Below, one piece after another: positions 47,333 to 56,462 of a stretch of DNA of 64,000 nucleotides (position 1 is its first letter; every line of letters begins with the position of its first letter). Origin of the DNA: Pantoea vagans (GTDB lineage: Bacteria > Pseudomonadota > Gammaproteobacteria > Enterobacterales > Enterobacteriaceae); contig NZ_CP038853.1 of the NCBI RefSeq assembly GCF_004792415.1, forward strand, positions 1,984,001 to 2,048,000, given 5' to 3'. The notes under the pieces are model-generated. The model saw only the letters and a program-made list of their open reading frames with translations. It searched no databases and had not been told where the DNA came from. Both the position numbers and the translations under genes were made by a program.

Positions 47333-48583
47333 TCAGAGTCTTTTACTATGCAGACGCCAGGCAACCAGCAGCGCCAGAATTAACAGGACGCTGATAAACA
47401 GCGTGATTCCGCTCCAGCCAAAATTATGCCAGAACAGACCGCCCAGCGTGCCCGCCACGCTGGAACCCACATAGTAGCTGAACAGATAGAGCGACGAAGC
47501 CTGCCCACGCGCCCGGCGTGCACGGGGACCAATCCAGCCGCTGGCGACCGCATGGGCGGCAAAAAAGCCGGCGGTGAACAGCATCATTCCGGGCAGAATC
47601 AGCCAGAGTGAGTTGAAGGCAGTGACCAGCAGACCCAGCAGCATGATGGCTGTCGCGCCCAGCATCACCGGCCCGCGTCCCAGGCGACTGGTCAGCGCAC
47701 CCGCTTTAGGTGAACTCCAGGAGCCGGTGAGATAGACCACCGACAACAGACCCACCACGGCCTGACTGAGGTGCCAGGGCGCATCCAGTAAACGGTAGCC
47801 AATGTAGTTAAACAGGGTGACAAACGCACCCATCAGCAGAAAACCTTCGGCAAACAGCCAGGGCAGGCCCGGATCACGCCAGTGCAGCCGGAAGTTAATC
47901 AGCAGATTGCGCGGGCGCAGCGTAATAGGGCGGAAATGACGCGATGCAGGCAGGATTTTCCAGAACATCAGCGCTGAGGCCAGTGAAAAACAGCCAATCA
48001 CCGCCACGGCGATGCGCCAGGAGAAGAGGTCGGTCAGGACACCGCTTAACAGACGCCCGCTCATTCCGCCAATGGAGTTACCGCTGATATATAACCCCAT
48101 CGAAAAGGCGACGACCCGCGCATCCATCTCCTCGCTCAGATAGGTCATACCGACCGCCGCAACACCGCTGAGCGACAGTCCCATCAGCGCCCGCATAATC
48201 AGAATGCCGTGCCAGCTGGTCATGGTGGCGGAGATCAGCGTGCAGATGGCCGCCAGCATCAGAGCGGTCACCATCACCGATTTTCGCCCGATGGCATCAG
48301 AGAGCGGCCCGGTCACCAGCAGGCCCAGCGCCATCAGGCCGGTAGAGATAGAGAGCGACAGACTGCTGGTCGCCGGAGAAACACCAAACTGCTGTGACAG
48401 CACCGGCAGAATCGGCTGCACACAGTAGAGCAGGGCAAAGGTCGCCAGCCCGGCAGAGAAAAGCGCCAGCGTGACGCGCATAAAAGCGGGTGTTCCCCGC
48501 CGGATATAACCTGCTGCGGCAACAGACGCCTGCGGTTCAGTCACCGCTTTCTCATCCACTGTTGCCTGTATTGAGCGACTCAC
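47333..48583 (-). CDS. ynfM: MFS transporter YnfM
   Basis: 416 residues, 12 helices, very similar to E. coli YnfM (YIRRGTPAFMRVTLALFSAGLATFALLYCVQPILP; GLYISGNSIGGMSGRL). GTG start with AGAGGA ahead. Putative arabinose/drug efflux family; true substrate unknown. Divergent from ynfL. Confidence 0.93.
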   Translation of the reverse strand: MSRSIQATVDEKAVTEPQASVAAAGYIRRGTPAFMRVTLALFSAGLATFALLYCVQPILPVLSQQFGVSPATSSLSLSISTGLMALGLLVTGPLSDAIGRKSVMVTALMLAAICTLISATMTSWHGILIMRALMGLSLSGVAAVGMTYLSEEMDARVVAFSMGLYISGNSIGGMSGRLLSGVLTDLFSWRIAVAVIGCFSLASALMFWKILPASRHFRPITLRPRNLLINFRLHWRDPGLPWLFAEGFLLMGAFVTLFNYIGYRLLDAPWHLSQAVVGLLSVVYLTGSWSSPKAGALTSRLGRGPVMLGATAIMLLGLLVTAFNSLWLILPGMMLFTAGFFAAHAVASGWIGPRARRARGQASSLYLFSYYVGSSVAGTLGGLFWHNFGWSGITLFISVLLILALLVAWRLHSKRL

Positions 48584-48678
48584 ACATCTTCCTCTTAGTC
48601 AGAAAACCTGTCGTCAGCTTAGGAAAGCGGCATTATGCTGTCTAATATATTAATAATCTCAAATAAGACGTTTAAAAT

Positions 48679-49572
48679 ATGAATATCGAACTGCGTCATC
48701 TGCGCTACTTCATTGCAGTGGCGGAAGAGCTCCATTTCGGGCGGGCGGCCCAGCGTCTGAATATTTCTCAGCCGCCGCTCAGTCAGCAGATTATTCAGCT
48801 GGAAGCGGAGACCGGCGCAAGGCTGTTCAATCGCACCAACCGCAGCGTGCAGCTTACCGCTGCCGGACAGCAACTGCTGAGTGATGCCCGCACGATAATC
48901 CTGCAGGTTGAGCAGGCAGCCGATCGTGCCGCCCGGCTGCATCGTGGCGAAGAGGGAGAGCTGCGTATCGGCTTTACCTCGTCGGCACCCTTTACCGCTG
49001 TCGTTTCTGATGCGCTCTTCCGGTTCCGGCAGCGCTGGCCACAGGTGCATATTCAGATGCAGGAGATTAATACCCGCCAGCAACTGGCCCCGTTACATGA
49101 CGGACGGCTCGACCTCGGCGTGATGCGCAACACGCCGCTGCCCGCCGACCTGCGTCATCAGCTGCTGCTGAGCGAGCCGCTCTATGCTGTGGTGCACAAG
49201 GCGCATCCGCTGGCTGAGGCTGAAAAGATCTCTGTGACGGCGCTGGCGGCTGAACCCTTTGTCTTTTTCGATCCTCAGGGCGGAACCGCGCTCTATAGCG
49301 ACATACTGGCACTGCTGCACCGCTACCACATCAAGCCGTACATCACTCAGGAAGTCGGTGAGGCGATGACCATCCTGGGGCTGGTGGCAACCGGTTTAGG
49401 CGTTTCCATTCTGCCCGCCTCTTTTCGCCGGGCGCGGCTGGCCGATCTGGTCTGGCTGCCGTTAACGGAAGAGGATGCGATTTCAGAACTCTGGCTGGTC
49501 TGGTCAGCCGGACGCGAAATAAATGCACAGATGGAGAATATGATGGCGTTGCTGCGGGAAAACCGGGCCTGA
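48679..49572 (+). CDS. ynfL: LysR-family regulator YnfL
   Basis: 297 residues: helix-turn-helix ELHFGRAAQRLNISQPPLSQQIIQLE and a ligand domain with ELRIGFTSSAPFT. Divergent from ynfM (95-bp gap) as in E. coli, so it probably regulates that transporter. Confidence 0.9.
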   Translation: MNIELRHLRYFIAVAEELHFGRAAQRLNISQPPLSQQIIQLEAETGARLFNRTNRSVQLTAAGQQLLSDARTIILQVEQAADRAARLHRGEEGELRIGFTSSAPFTAVVSDALFRFRQRWPQVHIQMQEINTRQQLAPLHDGRLDLGVMRNTPLPADLRHQLLLSEPLYAVVHKAHPLAEAEKISVTALAAEPFVFFDPQGGTALYSDILALLHRYHIKPYITQEVGEAMTILGLVATGLGVSILPASFRRARLADLVWLPLTEEDAISELWLVWSAGREINAQMENMMALLRENRA

Positions 49573-49702
49573 AGCGAGCGCGACGCAGCATCAATCTGTG
49601 CGATAAATCACATTTCTAATCAAATATTTGACGCTGTCGCCTGATCTGCCTCACCATGGCGCATGTTTATTTAGAAGCGCGAAAATAACCGGGAGCAGGG
49701 TT

Positions 49703-50920
49703 GTGAATCCGGACAGTCAACCTGGCCACATTGACCAGATCAAGCAGACCAATGCAGGTGTCGTATATCGATTAATTGACCGTTACGGTCCCATTTCGCG
49801 TATCGAACTTTCCCGCCGTGCTCAGCTTGCTCCGGCCAGCATAACCAAAATTGTGCGTGAGATGCTGGATGCGCATCTGGTGCAGGAAACCGAGTTTCAG
49901 GATCCCGGCAGCCGTGGCCGTCCGGCGATTGGCCTGATACTTGATACCGACGCCTGGCACTATCTGGCGATTCGTCTGCATCGCGGTGCCATGACCTTTA
50001 CGCTGCGCGATCTCAGCAGCCGTGAGCTGGCAGAAGAGAGCCTCCCGCTGCCCGATGAATCTGCTCAGCCCTTACTGACCTCGCTGATTGAACAGGTTGA
50101 TGCTTTCTTTATTCGTCATCAGAAGAAGCTGGAACGTCTCACGGCCATCGCCATTACGCTGCCGGGGTTGATCAACGCCGCGTCAGGCGTGGTGCATCGG
50201 TTGCCGGGTTATCAGGTACGCGATATGCCACTGGGCGATGCGCTGGCGGCGCGAACCGGCTTGCCGGTGTTTGTACAGCACGACATTTCAGCCTGGACGC
50301 TGGCGGAGTCGCTGTTTGGTGCCTCGCGCGGTGCCCAGGATGTGATTCAGATTGTGATTGATGAAACTGTGGGTGCTGGCGTTATCAGCGGCGGTCAGCT
50401 GCTGCATAAGAGCGGTCGGGCGCTGGTCGAGATTGGCCATACTCAGATCGACCCTTATGGCCAGCAGTGTTACTGCGGGAATCATGGTTGTCTGGAGACG
50501 GTAGCCAGCACTGGCAGTTTACTGGCGCTGGCGGCGCAGCGACTGCCTGCCCAGCCTGACAGCCTGCTCAATAACCAGCCCCTGACGCTTCAGTCACTGT
50601 GTGCGGCCGCGCAGTCGGGCGATCGTCTGGCGCGTGACACCATTGCCAGCGTCGGGCATCACGTTGGGCGGATCCTGGCAATGATGGTCAACATCTTCAA
50701 TCCACAACATATTCTTATCGGTTCTCCTCTTAATGCCGCCGCTGATGTGCTGTTTCCCGCGGTAAGCAACACTATTCTGCAGCAGTCACTGCCTGCCTAC
50801 AGCGCCGGCATTCAGCTGGCACCCACTGAATTCAGCGAGCCTGGAACCTTGGGCGGTGCCGCGTTGATCAAAGACGCACTCTACAACGGGCACCTGTTAG
50901 TGAAACTGTTGCAAGGTTAA
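49703..50920 (+). CDS. mlc: Glucose-phosphotransferase repressor Mlc
   Basis: 405 residues from GTG at 49703, which gives the conserved MNPDSQPGHIDQIKQTNAG opening; the upstream frame is non-homologous. N-terminal winged helix (SRIELSRRAQLAPASITKIVREML), then a ROK domain with zinc motif HTQIDPYGQQCYCGNHGC. Mlc represses ptsG, ptsHI and mal genes and is sequestered by PtsG. Gene order ynfL-mlc-bioD2 as in E. coli. Confidence 0.95.
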   Translation: MNPDSQPGHIDQIKQTNAGVVYRLIDRYGPISRIELSRRAQLAPASITKIVREMLDAHLVQETEFQDPGSRGRPAIGLILDTDAWHYLAIRLHRGAMTFTLRDLSSRELAEESLPLPDESAQPLLTSLIEQVDAFFIRHQKKLERLTAIAITLPGLINAASGVVHRLPGYQVRDMPLGDALAARTGLPVFVQHDISAWTLAESLFGASRGAQDVIQIVIDETVGAGVISGGQLLHKSGRALVEIGHTQIDPYGQQCYCGNHGCLETVASTGSLLALAAQRLPAQPDSLLNNQPLTLQSLCAAAQSGDRLARDTIASVGHHVGRILAMMVNIFNPQHILIGSPLNAAADVLFPAVSNTILQQSLPAYSAGIQLAPTEFSEPGTLGGAALIKDALYNGHLLVKLLQG

Positions 50921-51033
50921 GCAGGCCTGAACTTGCGCTAACGCAATCCATTCTCATCCTTCATTCCTTAAAATGCCGTTTCGCAGCAAGGTTAATCACC
51001 GATTAACCGCAACGGTTCGAGAGGAGAAGTTGT

Positions 51034-51732
51034 GTGAACAGACTATTTGTTACCGGCACCGACACCGCAGTGGGCAAAACGGTGGTGTCCCGTGCGCTGT
51101 TACAAAGTTTTATCCAGACCGGACAGAGTGCAGTGGGCTACAAGCCCGTTGCGCGCTGTGCCGTAAAAACCGCTGATGGCCTGCGTAACAAAGATGCACA
51201 GGTTCTGCAAAGTTCGTCATCTATCGACTTACCCTATCTGGCGATCAATCCGCTGGCTTTCCAGGAAGAGGAGATCTGCACCCATCCGGGGCAGATTATC
51301 GATTACGGATTGCTGACCCGGGGATTAATCAGCCTGACGCAGCAGGCCGATCGCGTGGTGGTTGAGGGCACAGGCGGCTGGCGCAGCCTGATGAACGACG
51401 GACGTCCGCTCTCCTGCTGGGTCGTTGAGCAGCAGCTTCCGGTGGTGCTGGTGGTTGGGATCCAGTCGGGTTGTATCAGTCACGCCCTGCTGACGGCAGA
51501 GGCGATAGCGCGGGATGGACTGCCACTGGTCGGCTGGGTTGCGAATCGCATCAATCCGGGACTGGCACAATACAGCGACATTATTGAGGTCCTGCAGGAA
51601 AAAATTGCTGCGCCACTGCTGGGCGAACTGCCTTATCTGCCGCGCGCTGAACAGCGTGATCTCACGTCCTGGATCGATATTTCACTGCTGGAACAGGATG
51701 CTCTGCACGCTGTGAGTGCAAAGATCGCCTGA
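51034..51732 (+). CDS. bioD2: Dethiobiotin synthetase paralogue BioD2 (YnfK)
   Basis: 232 residues, GTG start with GAGAGGAGAA ahead. P-loop GTDTAVGKTVV, catalytic lysine in GYKPVA, and EGTGGWRSLMND in place of the BioD EGAGG..P. Close to E. coli YnfK. It can form the ureido ring of dethiobiotin; the main BioD is normally with bioABFC. Confidence 0.93.
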   Translation: MNRLFVTGTDTAVGKTVVSRALLQSFIQTGQSAVGYKPVARCAVKTADGLRNKDAQVLQSSSSIDLPYLAINPLAFQEEEICTHPGQIIDYGLLTRGLISLTQQADRVVVEGTGGWRSLMNDGRPLSCWVVEQQLPVVLVVGIQSGCISHALLTAEAIARDGLPLVGWVANRINPGLAQYSDIIEVLQEKIAAPLLGELPYLPRAEQRDLTSWIDISLLEQDALHAVSAKIA

Positions 51733-51756
51733 TGATGAAACAAAACAAATCAACTG

Positions 51757-51796
51757 AGTCCGGGATGAGCCTAAAGTTTCAGGCTCATCCCGGACT
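51757..51796. terminator. Very long hairpin after bioD2
   Basis: A perfect 16-bp inverted repeat AGTCCGGGATGAGCCT / AGGCTCATCCCGGACT with an 8-nt loop, 24 bp past the stop. No T tract on the plus strand; T-rich sequence flanks it on the minus strand. Terminator, or a protein site upstream of the permease gene. Confidence 0.5.
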
Positions 51797-51860
51797 GTCT
51801 GCAACTATTTCTGTTTAAATTTGAAAGACCTGGATCGACTGTCGCGAAACCCTGACGTCA

Positions 51861-51876
51861 TGGCGCAGAAAATGCA
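51861..51876 (+). promoter_or_regulatory. Possible sigma-54 promoter of the NCS2 permease
   Basis: TGGCGCAGAAAATGCA has GG and GC separated by exactly 10 bp, as in -24/-12 promoters (TGGCACG-N4-TTGCA), with three mismatches to the consensus. It lies 37 bp before the start codon. Confidence 0.35.
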
Positions 51877-51912
51877 TTAACTCCGCTTATCACACAGAGC
51901 CGGAGCACCACC

Positions 51913-53289
51913 ATGTCGCACTCGCACGAGAAAGGTTTGTTATATGGGCTTGAAGCCCGCATTGGCCCCGTCCCGGCGTTCTTCGCCGCGCTGCAACATC
52001 TGCTGGCCAGCGTGGTAGGGATTATCACACCACCGCTGATTATTGGCTCGGTTCTGGGATTGCAGGCCTATATTCCTTATCTGATTAGCATGTCGCTGTT
52101 CGTCTCCGGTTTAGGCACGTTTATGCAGGCCCGACGTTTTTATGGCGTTGGCGCGGGCATGATCTGTCTGCAGGGAACCAGTTTTGCATTTCTGGGTGTT
52201 ATTCTCTCCGGTGGCCTGATGGTAAAAGGGCGCGGCGGCTCGCCGGAAGAGATTATGGCGATGCTGTTTGGCTGCAATCTGGTCGCGGCGCTGATCCCGG
52301 TTCTGATCAGTCGCTGTGTCGGCACGCTGCGTAAAGTGCTGACGCCAGTGGTGACCGGTACGGTCATTACCCTGATAGGCATCAGCCTGATTAAAGTCAG
52401 CATCACTGACTGGGCAGGTGGTCACAACGCCACAGATTTTGGCTCACCGGGTAATCTGGCGCTGGGCGCACTGACGCTGCTGGTGATTGTGGCGCTGAAC
52501 CGCTCACGTAACCGCTGGGCGCGACTGGTGGCGGTGGTGGCTGGCATTGCGGTGGGATGTATTGCAGCAGCCTTAACTGGTCACCTGCAACTCAGGGCCG
52601 CGCCGGAGAGCAGCTGGCTGGTGCTGCCTGCTTTCTTCCGGTTTGGTTTCGACTTTGACTGGACCATTTTTCTGCCGATTGCGCTGGTGTCTGTGATTGC
52701 GGTGATTGAAGCGGTCGGGGATCTCACCGCTAACTGCCTGATTTCACAACAGCCGATTACCGGCAAACCTTTTCAGCAGCGGTTGCAGGGCGGCATTGTT
52801 GCCGATGGCCTGAGCTGCGTGCTGGCCGCAGTCTTTTCTGCCTTTCCTAACACCACGTTTGCGCAGAACAATGGCGTGATCCAGATGACCGGCGTTGCCA
52901 GTCGATATGTCGGTATGCTGCTGGGGATTATGCTGGCGCTGCTGGGGCTCTTTCCCTATGTCGGGTCGCTGTTGCAGCAGATCCCGCCACCCGTGCTGGG
53001 CGGGGCGACAGTGGTGATGTTTGGCAGTGTAGTCGCTGCCGGTATCCGGGTGATGACGCAGACGCCGCTGGGCCGCCGCGAGATGCTGATTGTCGCGATC
53101 TCATTCGGGATTGGACTGGGGGTGGAAGCGGTGCCGGAGGTACTGAAGCAGTTCCCGCCGCTGATTAACAATTTATTTGGTCACGCGGTGACGACCGGCG
53201 GCATTCTGGCGATTGTGCTCAATCTGGTGCTGCCAGATGAGGCACCTGCGGTGGACGAGGTTGAAGCGGAAACGCTGACTGAAAGTTAA
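51913..53289 (+). CDS. NCS2 nucleobase:cation symporter (xanthine/urate type)
   Basis: 458 residues, 12-14 membrane segments. Family motifs: QHLLASVVGIITPPLI (helix 1 His), LQGTSFAFL, VIAVIEAVGDLTAN (substrate-binding Glu), and PNTTFAQNNGVIQMTGVASR, the NCS2 signature. The QNNGVI and GDLTAN forms point to the xanthine/uric acid branch (XanQ, UacT) rather than uracil. It would supply substrate to the guanine deaminase and xanthine dehydrogenase encoded 8 kb away. Confidence 0.85.
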   Translation: MSHSHEKGLLYGLEARIGPVPAFFAALQHLLASVVGIITPPLIIGSVLGLQAYIPYLISMSLFVSGLGTFMQARRFYGVGAGMICLQGTSFAFLGVILSGGLMVKGRGGSPEEIMAMLFGCNLVAALIPVLISRCVGTLRKVLTPVVTGTVITLIGISLIKVSITDWAGGHNATDFGSPGNLALGALTLLVIVALNRSRNRWARLVAVVAGIAVGCIAAALTGHLQLRAAPESSWLVLPAFFRFGFDFDWTIFLPIALVSVIAVIEAVGDLTANCLISQQPITGKPFQQRLQGGIVADGLSCVLAAVFSAFPNTTFAQNNGVIQMTGVASRYVGMLLGIMLALLGLFPYVGSLLQQIPPPVLGGATVVMFGSVVAAGIRVMTQTPLGRREMLIVAISFGIGLGVEAVPEVLKQFPPLINNLFGHAVTTGGILAIVLNLVLPDEAPAVDEVEAETLTES

Positions 53290-53365
53290 AAGCAGATGAT
53301 CAGGAAGTTTAGAAACACAGAAGGATCAATGTATTTCTTACAGACAACACAGAAATTAAAGCGAT

Positions 53366-53467
53366 GGGAGCATACGCCAGTAGCAAAGCATAGCGGGCCA
53401 GGGATGGCCCGCGCTGAGCCCGCCATGGATGGCGGGTTTTGCGTCTTTGCGGAGGGCGTATGCTCCC
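53366..53467 (-). repeat. Structured intergenic element, diverged copy E
   Basis: Arms GGGAGCATACGCC / GGCGTATGCTCCC (perfect 13 bp) differ in sequence from the other copies but keep the layout: inner stem GCAAAG/CTTTGC, hairpin CCCGCCA/TGGCGGG, and hairpin GCGGGCCA/TGGCCCGC. The stretch GCCATGGATGGCGG.TTTTGCG is shared with copies A and C. Confidence 0.75.
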
Positions 53468-53541
53468 TGAGCCATTACCTGAAACACCAGAAAGAATGGT
53501 CCCATGCAGCCCGTAAACTGATTCGCTTTAAGATTGAGTCT

Positions 53542-53652
53542 GCGAAGGGAACTGGGTCAGATCGGAAAGACGCAAAAGAGTCATCCCTGACTGCTCGACC
53601 CGCGCCGTCCCTGGCGCGGGACGCTTTCCTCTTCTGACCCAGTTCCCTGCGC
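53542..53652 (+). repeat. Structured intergenic element, copy D
   Basis: About 111 bp. Arms GGGAACTGGGTCAGA / TCTGACCCAGTTCCC, inner stem GGAAAG/CTTTCC, hairpins GTCA/TGAC and CCCGCGCC/GGCGCGGG. Each changed base in an arm has its matching change in the opposite arm when compared with copy C. Confidence 0.85.
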
Positions 53653-53740
53653 ATTAAGCTTTTGTATTGCTGTCAGTTTCACCCAAATTAGGGTTTCTCT
53701 GCGATTGAATGGGCCATGGCGGCCCTTTCGTCTGACTGGA

Positions 53741-54877
53741 CTATGGATTCAGACGACGACGGGTTCGACCCGAGCTGAGGTAATCCGCGATATAATCCTG
53801 CGAAATCTCACCGCTGTAGCGACCCTCTTCATCGACAATCGGCATCCAGACCGTGTTGTGCTCATAAAGTTTCGACAACACCACACGCAGGTTCTCTTCG
53901 GCTTTACCGGTGACCTTAAAGGTATGCAGCTTCTCTTCACAACGGCCACTGACGTTTCGCGCCTCACGCCGCTTCACGAAGCCCAGCGGTTTGCCATCCT
54001 CATCGACCACGGTAATCGACCGCATATCGTTCTCATCCATGGTGCCAAAGGCTTCTTCCAGCGGCGTCGAGCGGCGCACGGTGATAGTCGGCTGCTGATC
54101 GGTCACGTCACCAGCCTGCACCAGTAGCAGGCGCTTAAGCGTACGGTCCTGACCGACAAATGAGCCGACAAACTCATTGGCAGGGGTCGCGAGCAGTTCA
54201 TCAGGACTGGCGCACTGTACGATCCTGCCCTGACCAAATACTGCGATGCGATCGCCGAGCTTCAGCGCCTCATCAATGTCATGGCTCACCAGCATCACGG
54301 TTTTCTTAAGCTGACGCTGCATGTCCAGAAACTCGTTCTGAATCACTTCACGGTTAATCGGGTCGACAGCACCGAACGGCTCATCCATGAGCAATACCGG
54401 TGGATCCGCGGCCAGCGCACGAATCACGCCGATACGCTGCTGCTGACCGCCGGACATCTCACGCGGATAGCGGTGCAGGAACTTTTTAGGGTCCAGCGCA
54501 ACCATGCTCATTAACTCTGTAGCGCGCTCATGACACTGCTTCTTATTCCAACCCAGCATGCGCGGCACGACGGTAATGTTCTCCTCGATGGTCATGTTGG
54601 GAAACAGACCAATCTGCTGGATCACATAGCCAATGTTGCGGCGCAGGGTGGTTGTGTCCTGGGTACTGGTGTCTTCGCCATTAATCAGGATCCGGCCACT
54701 GGTGGCCGGAATCAGGCGGTTAATCATCTTCAGCGTGGTGGTCTTACCGCAGCCTGATGGACCCAGCAGCACGCACATCTCACCGGCTGGCACATGCAGG
54801 CTGACGTTATCGACGGCTTTATTGGTGGTGCCGTTTTTCTGGGTAAAGGTTTTCGTCAGGTTTTCCAGCGTAATCAT
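53741..54877 (-). CDS. osmV: Osmoprotectant ABC transporter ATPase (OsmV type)
   Basis: 378 residues. Walker A GPSGCGKTTT, Q-loop YVIQQIGLFPN, signature MSGGQQQRIGV, Walker B VLLMDEPFGAVD, H-loop SHDIDEA, then a pair of CBS-type repeats (about 250-365). This layout is that of glycine betaine/choline ABC ATPases. Last gene of a four-gene operon on this strand; start and stop share one base with the permease gene upstream (TAATG). Confidence 0.85.
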   Translation of the reverse strand: MITLENLTKTFTQKNGTTNKAVDNVSLHVPAGEMCVLLGPSGCGKTTTLKMINRLIPATSGRILINGEDTSTQDTTTLRRNIGYVIQQIGLFPNMTIEENITVVPRMLGWNKKQCHERATELMSMVALDPKKFLHRYPREMSGGQQQRIGVIRALAADPPVLLMDEPFGAVDPINREVIQNEFLDMQRQLKKTVMLVSHDIDEALKLGDRIAVFGQGRIVQCASPDELLATPANEFVGSFVGQDRTLKRLLLVQAGDVTDQQPTITVRRSTPLEEAFGTMDENDMRSITVVDEDGKPLGFVKRREARNVSGRCEEKLHTFKVTGKAEENLRVVLSKLYEHNTVWMPIVDEEGRYSGEISQDYIADYLSSGRTRRRLNP

Positions 54878-55524
54878 TATCGAATCCCCTTTGGAGTCAG
54901 CGCCTGCTGCAAACGGTGCAGCAGCCAGTCAAGAAAAATAGCCAGCAGACAAATCATCAATGCGCCGGCAATTAACATACGAATATCACTGCCGCTGATA
55001 CCATCCAGCAGCAGCTGGCCCAGACCGCCCGCGCCAATGACGGCGGCAATCGCCATCACGCCAACGTTCATCACCACGGCGGTTCGGATGCCGCCGAAAA
55101 TTACCGGCAGCGCCATCGGGATTTCAACCCAGCGCAGACGCTGCCAGAAGGTCATGCCGATGCCGCGACCGGCTTCACGCAGACCGTCCGGCAGATTCTC
55201 CAGCGCGGTATGCGTATTGCGCACAATCGGCAGCAGCGAGTAGAGGAACACGGCGGTAATCGCTGGCAGCGCGCCGATGCCCTGACCGATCAGCGAAAAC
55301 AGCGGGATCATCAGACCAAACAGCGCAATAGTCGGAATGGTCAATACTACGGTGGCGATACCGAGAATCGGTGTAGCCAGCCATCTGACGCGCACGATCA
55401 GAATGCCCAGCGGCACACCAATCACGATGGCCAGACCAACCGCAACCAGCACCAGCCAGCTGTGCTGCCAGCTCAGGGTGAGCAGGGTGCTCCAGTTATC
55501 CATGATGTAGTGAAGGGTATCCAC
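54877..55524 (-). CDS. osmW: Osmoprotectant ABC transporter permease (OsmW type)
   Basis: 215 residues, about six helices, binding-protein-dependent permease with the coupling-loop block FWQRLRWVEIPMALPVIFGGIRTA. Pairs with the second permease in the operon. Spaced 9 bp from the binding protein gene. Confidence 0.82.
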   Translation of the reverse strand: MDTLHYIMDNWSTLLTLSWQHSWLVLVAVGLAIVIGVPLGILIVRVRWLATPILGIATVVLTIPTIALFGLMIPLFSLIGQGIGALPAITAVFLYSLLPIVRNTHTALENLPDGLREAGRGIGMTFWQRLRWVEIPMALPVIFGGIRTAVVMNVGVMAIAAVIGAGGLGQLLLDGISGSDIRMLIAGALMICLLAIFLDWLLHRLQQALTPKGIR

Positions 55525-55533
55525 AGTGCCTCC

Positions 55534-56445
55534 TTACAGCATGTTTTTGGATTGAAGGAAATCACGTGCCACTTTTTCCGGTGACTCATGGTCGATATCG
55601 ACCCGCTTGTTCAGCTCGGTAATCGCCTCATTGGTGATCTGTGCAGAGAGCTGATTAAGGGCACTATCCAGTCCTGGATGGCTCGCCAGCACATCCTGAC
55701 GCACGACCGGCGTCACGTTGTAGCTTGGGAAGAAGTGTTTATCATCCTCCAGCACTTTCAGATTAAAGCCCTTAACCCGGCCATCGGTGGTGTAGATCAG
55801 ACCGGCATCCACGAATTCGTCACGAATAGCGTTATAAACCAGACCCGGATCCATCTGACGGATCTGCGGGCGATCCAGCGCCAGGTTGTAAGTCTTCTGC
55901 AGCGGTTTCAGGCCGTCTGAACGACCTGCGAATTCCAGATCCAGTCCCAGCCGCCAGTTGTGGTCCGGGTCAGACTGCCGAACCTGTTCAACTTTCGCGA
56001 CCAGCTGTGACATCGTATTGATGCCCTCTTTTTTGGCCCGCTCCTGAGTCATGGCAAAGGCGTAAGTGTTATTCATCGGCGCCGGGTTCAGCCAGACCAG
56101 CCCCAGTTTGCCGTCCAGCTGTTTTACCGTCTCATACGCCTGCTGTGAAGACATCGGCTGGCTGATGTGGTTGAAGATAATCAGTGACGTACCGGTATAC
56201 TCCCAGACCATATCAATCTGCTTATTCAGCAGCGCGTTACGGCCAATGGTGGTGGCGATATTGCGTTTAGGGACTACCTCAAAACCTTTCTTTTGCAACC
56301 AGAGTACCGTCATGGCTGACAGGATATGCTGCTCGGTAAAACTCTTGGTTGCCATTACCAGTGGGGCAGCCGCCTGTGCCGTCTGGCTTAGCAACAGCGT
56401 CGCGGTCAGCGCGACAGCGCTTTTCTTAATCCACTTCGTTAGCAT
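55534..56445 (-). CDS. osmX: Osmoprotectant-binding protein (OsmX type)
   Basis: 303 residues. Signal peptide ending AQAA, then an OpuAC/QAT-type binding domain: [42 protein letters not shown] and [13 protein letters not shown]. Captures glycine betaine, choline or a related compound in the periplasm. Confidence 0.85.
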   Translation of the reverse strand: MLTKWIKKSAVALTATLLLSQTAQAAAPLVMATKSFTEQHILSAMTVLWLQKKGFEVVPKRNIATTIGRNALLNKQIDMVWEYTGTSLIIFNHISQPMSSQQAYETVKQLDGKLGLVWLNPAPMNNTYAFAMTQERAKKEGINTMSQLVAKVEQVRQSDPDHNWRLGLDLEFAGRSDGLKPLQKTYNLALDRPQIRQMDPGLVYNAIRDEFVDAGLIYTTDGRVKGFNLKVLEDDKHFFPSYNVTPVVRQDVLASHPGLDSALNQLSAQITNEAITELNKRVDIDHESPEKVARDFLQSKNML

Positions 56446-56462
56446 TACAAAGCTCCTTGTGG

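Larger units (their letters stand above)
53290..53740. other. Tail-to-tail gap with two structured elements
   Basis: About 450 bp between the NCS2 permease and osmV with no gene. It contains element copies E and D and about 75 bp of unremarkable sequence between them; an open frame through it is made of the repeats and is not credible. Confidence 0.7.

Noticed and set aside
53296..53637. A 113-codon frame running through elements E and D
   Set aside because: It consists of repeat sequence and lacks protein-like features.
29753..53652. The intergenic elements as classical MITEs or insertion sequence remnants
   Set aside because: I see no consistent target-site duplication at the ends and no transposase gene; covariation points to a selected fold instead.
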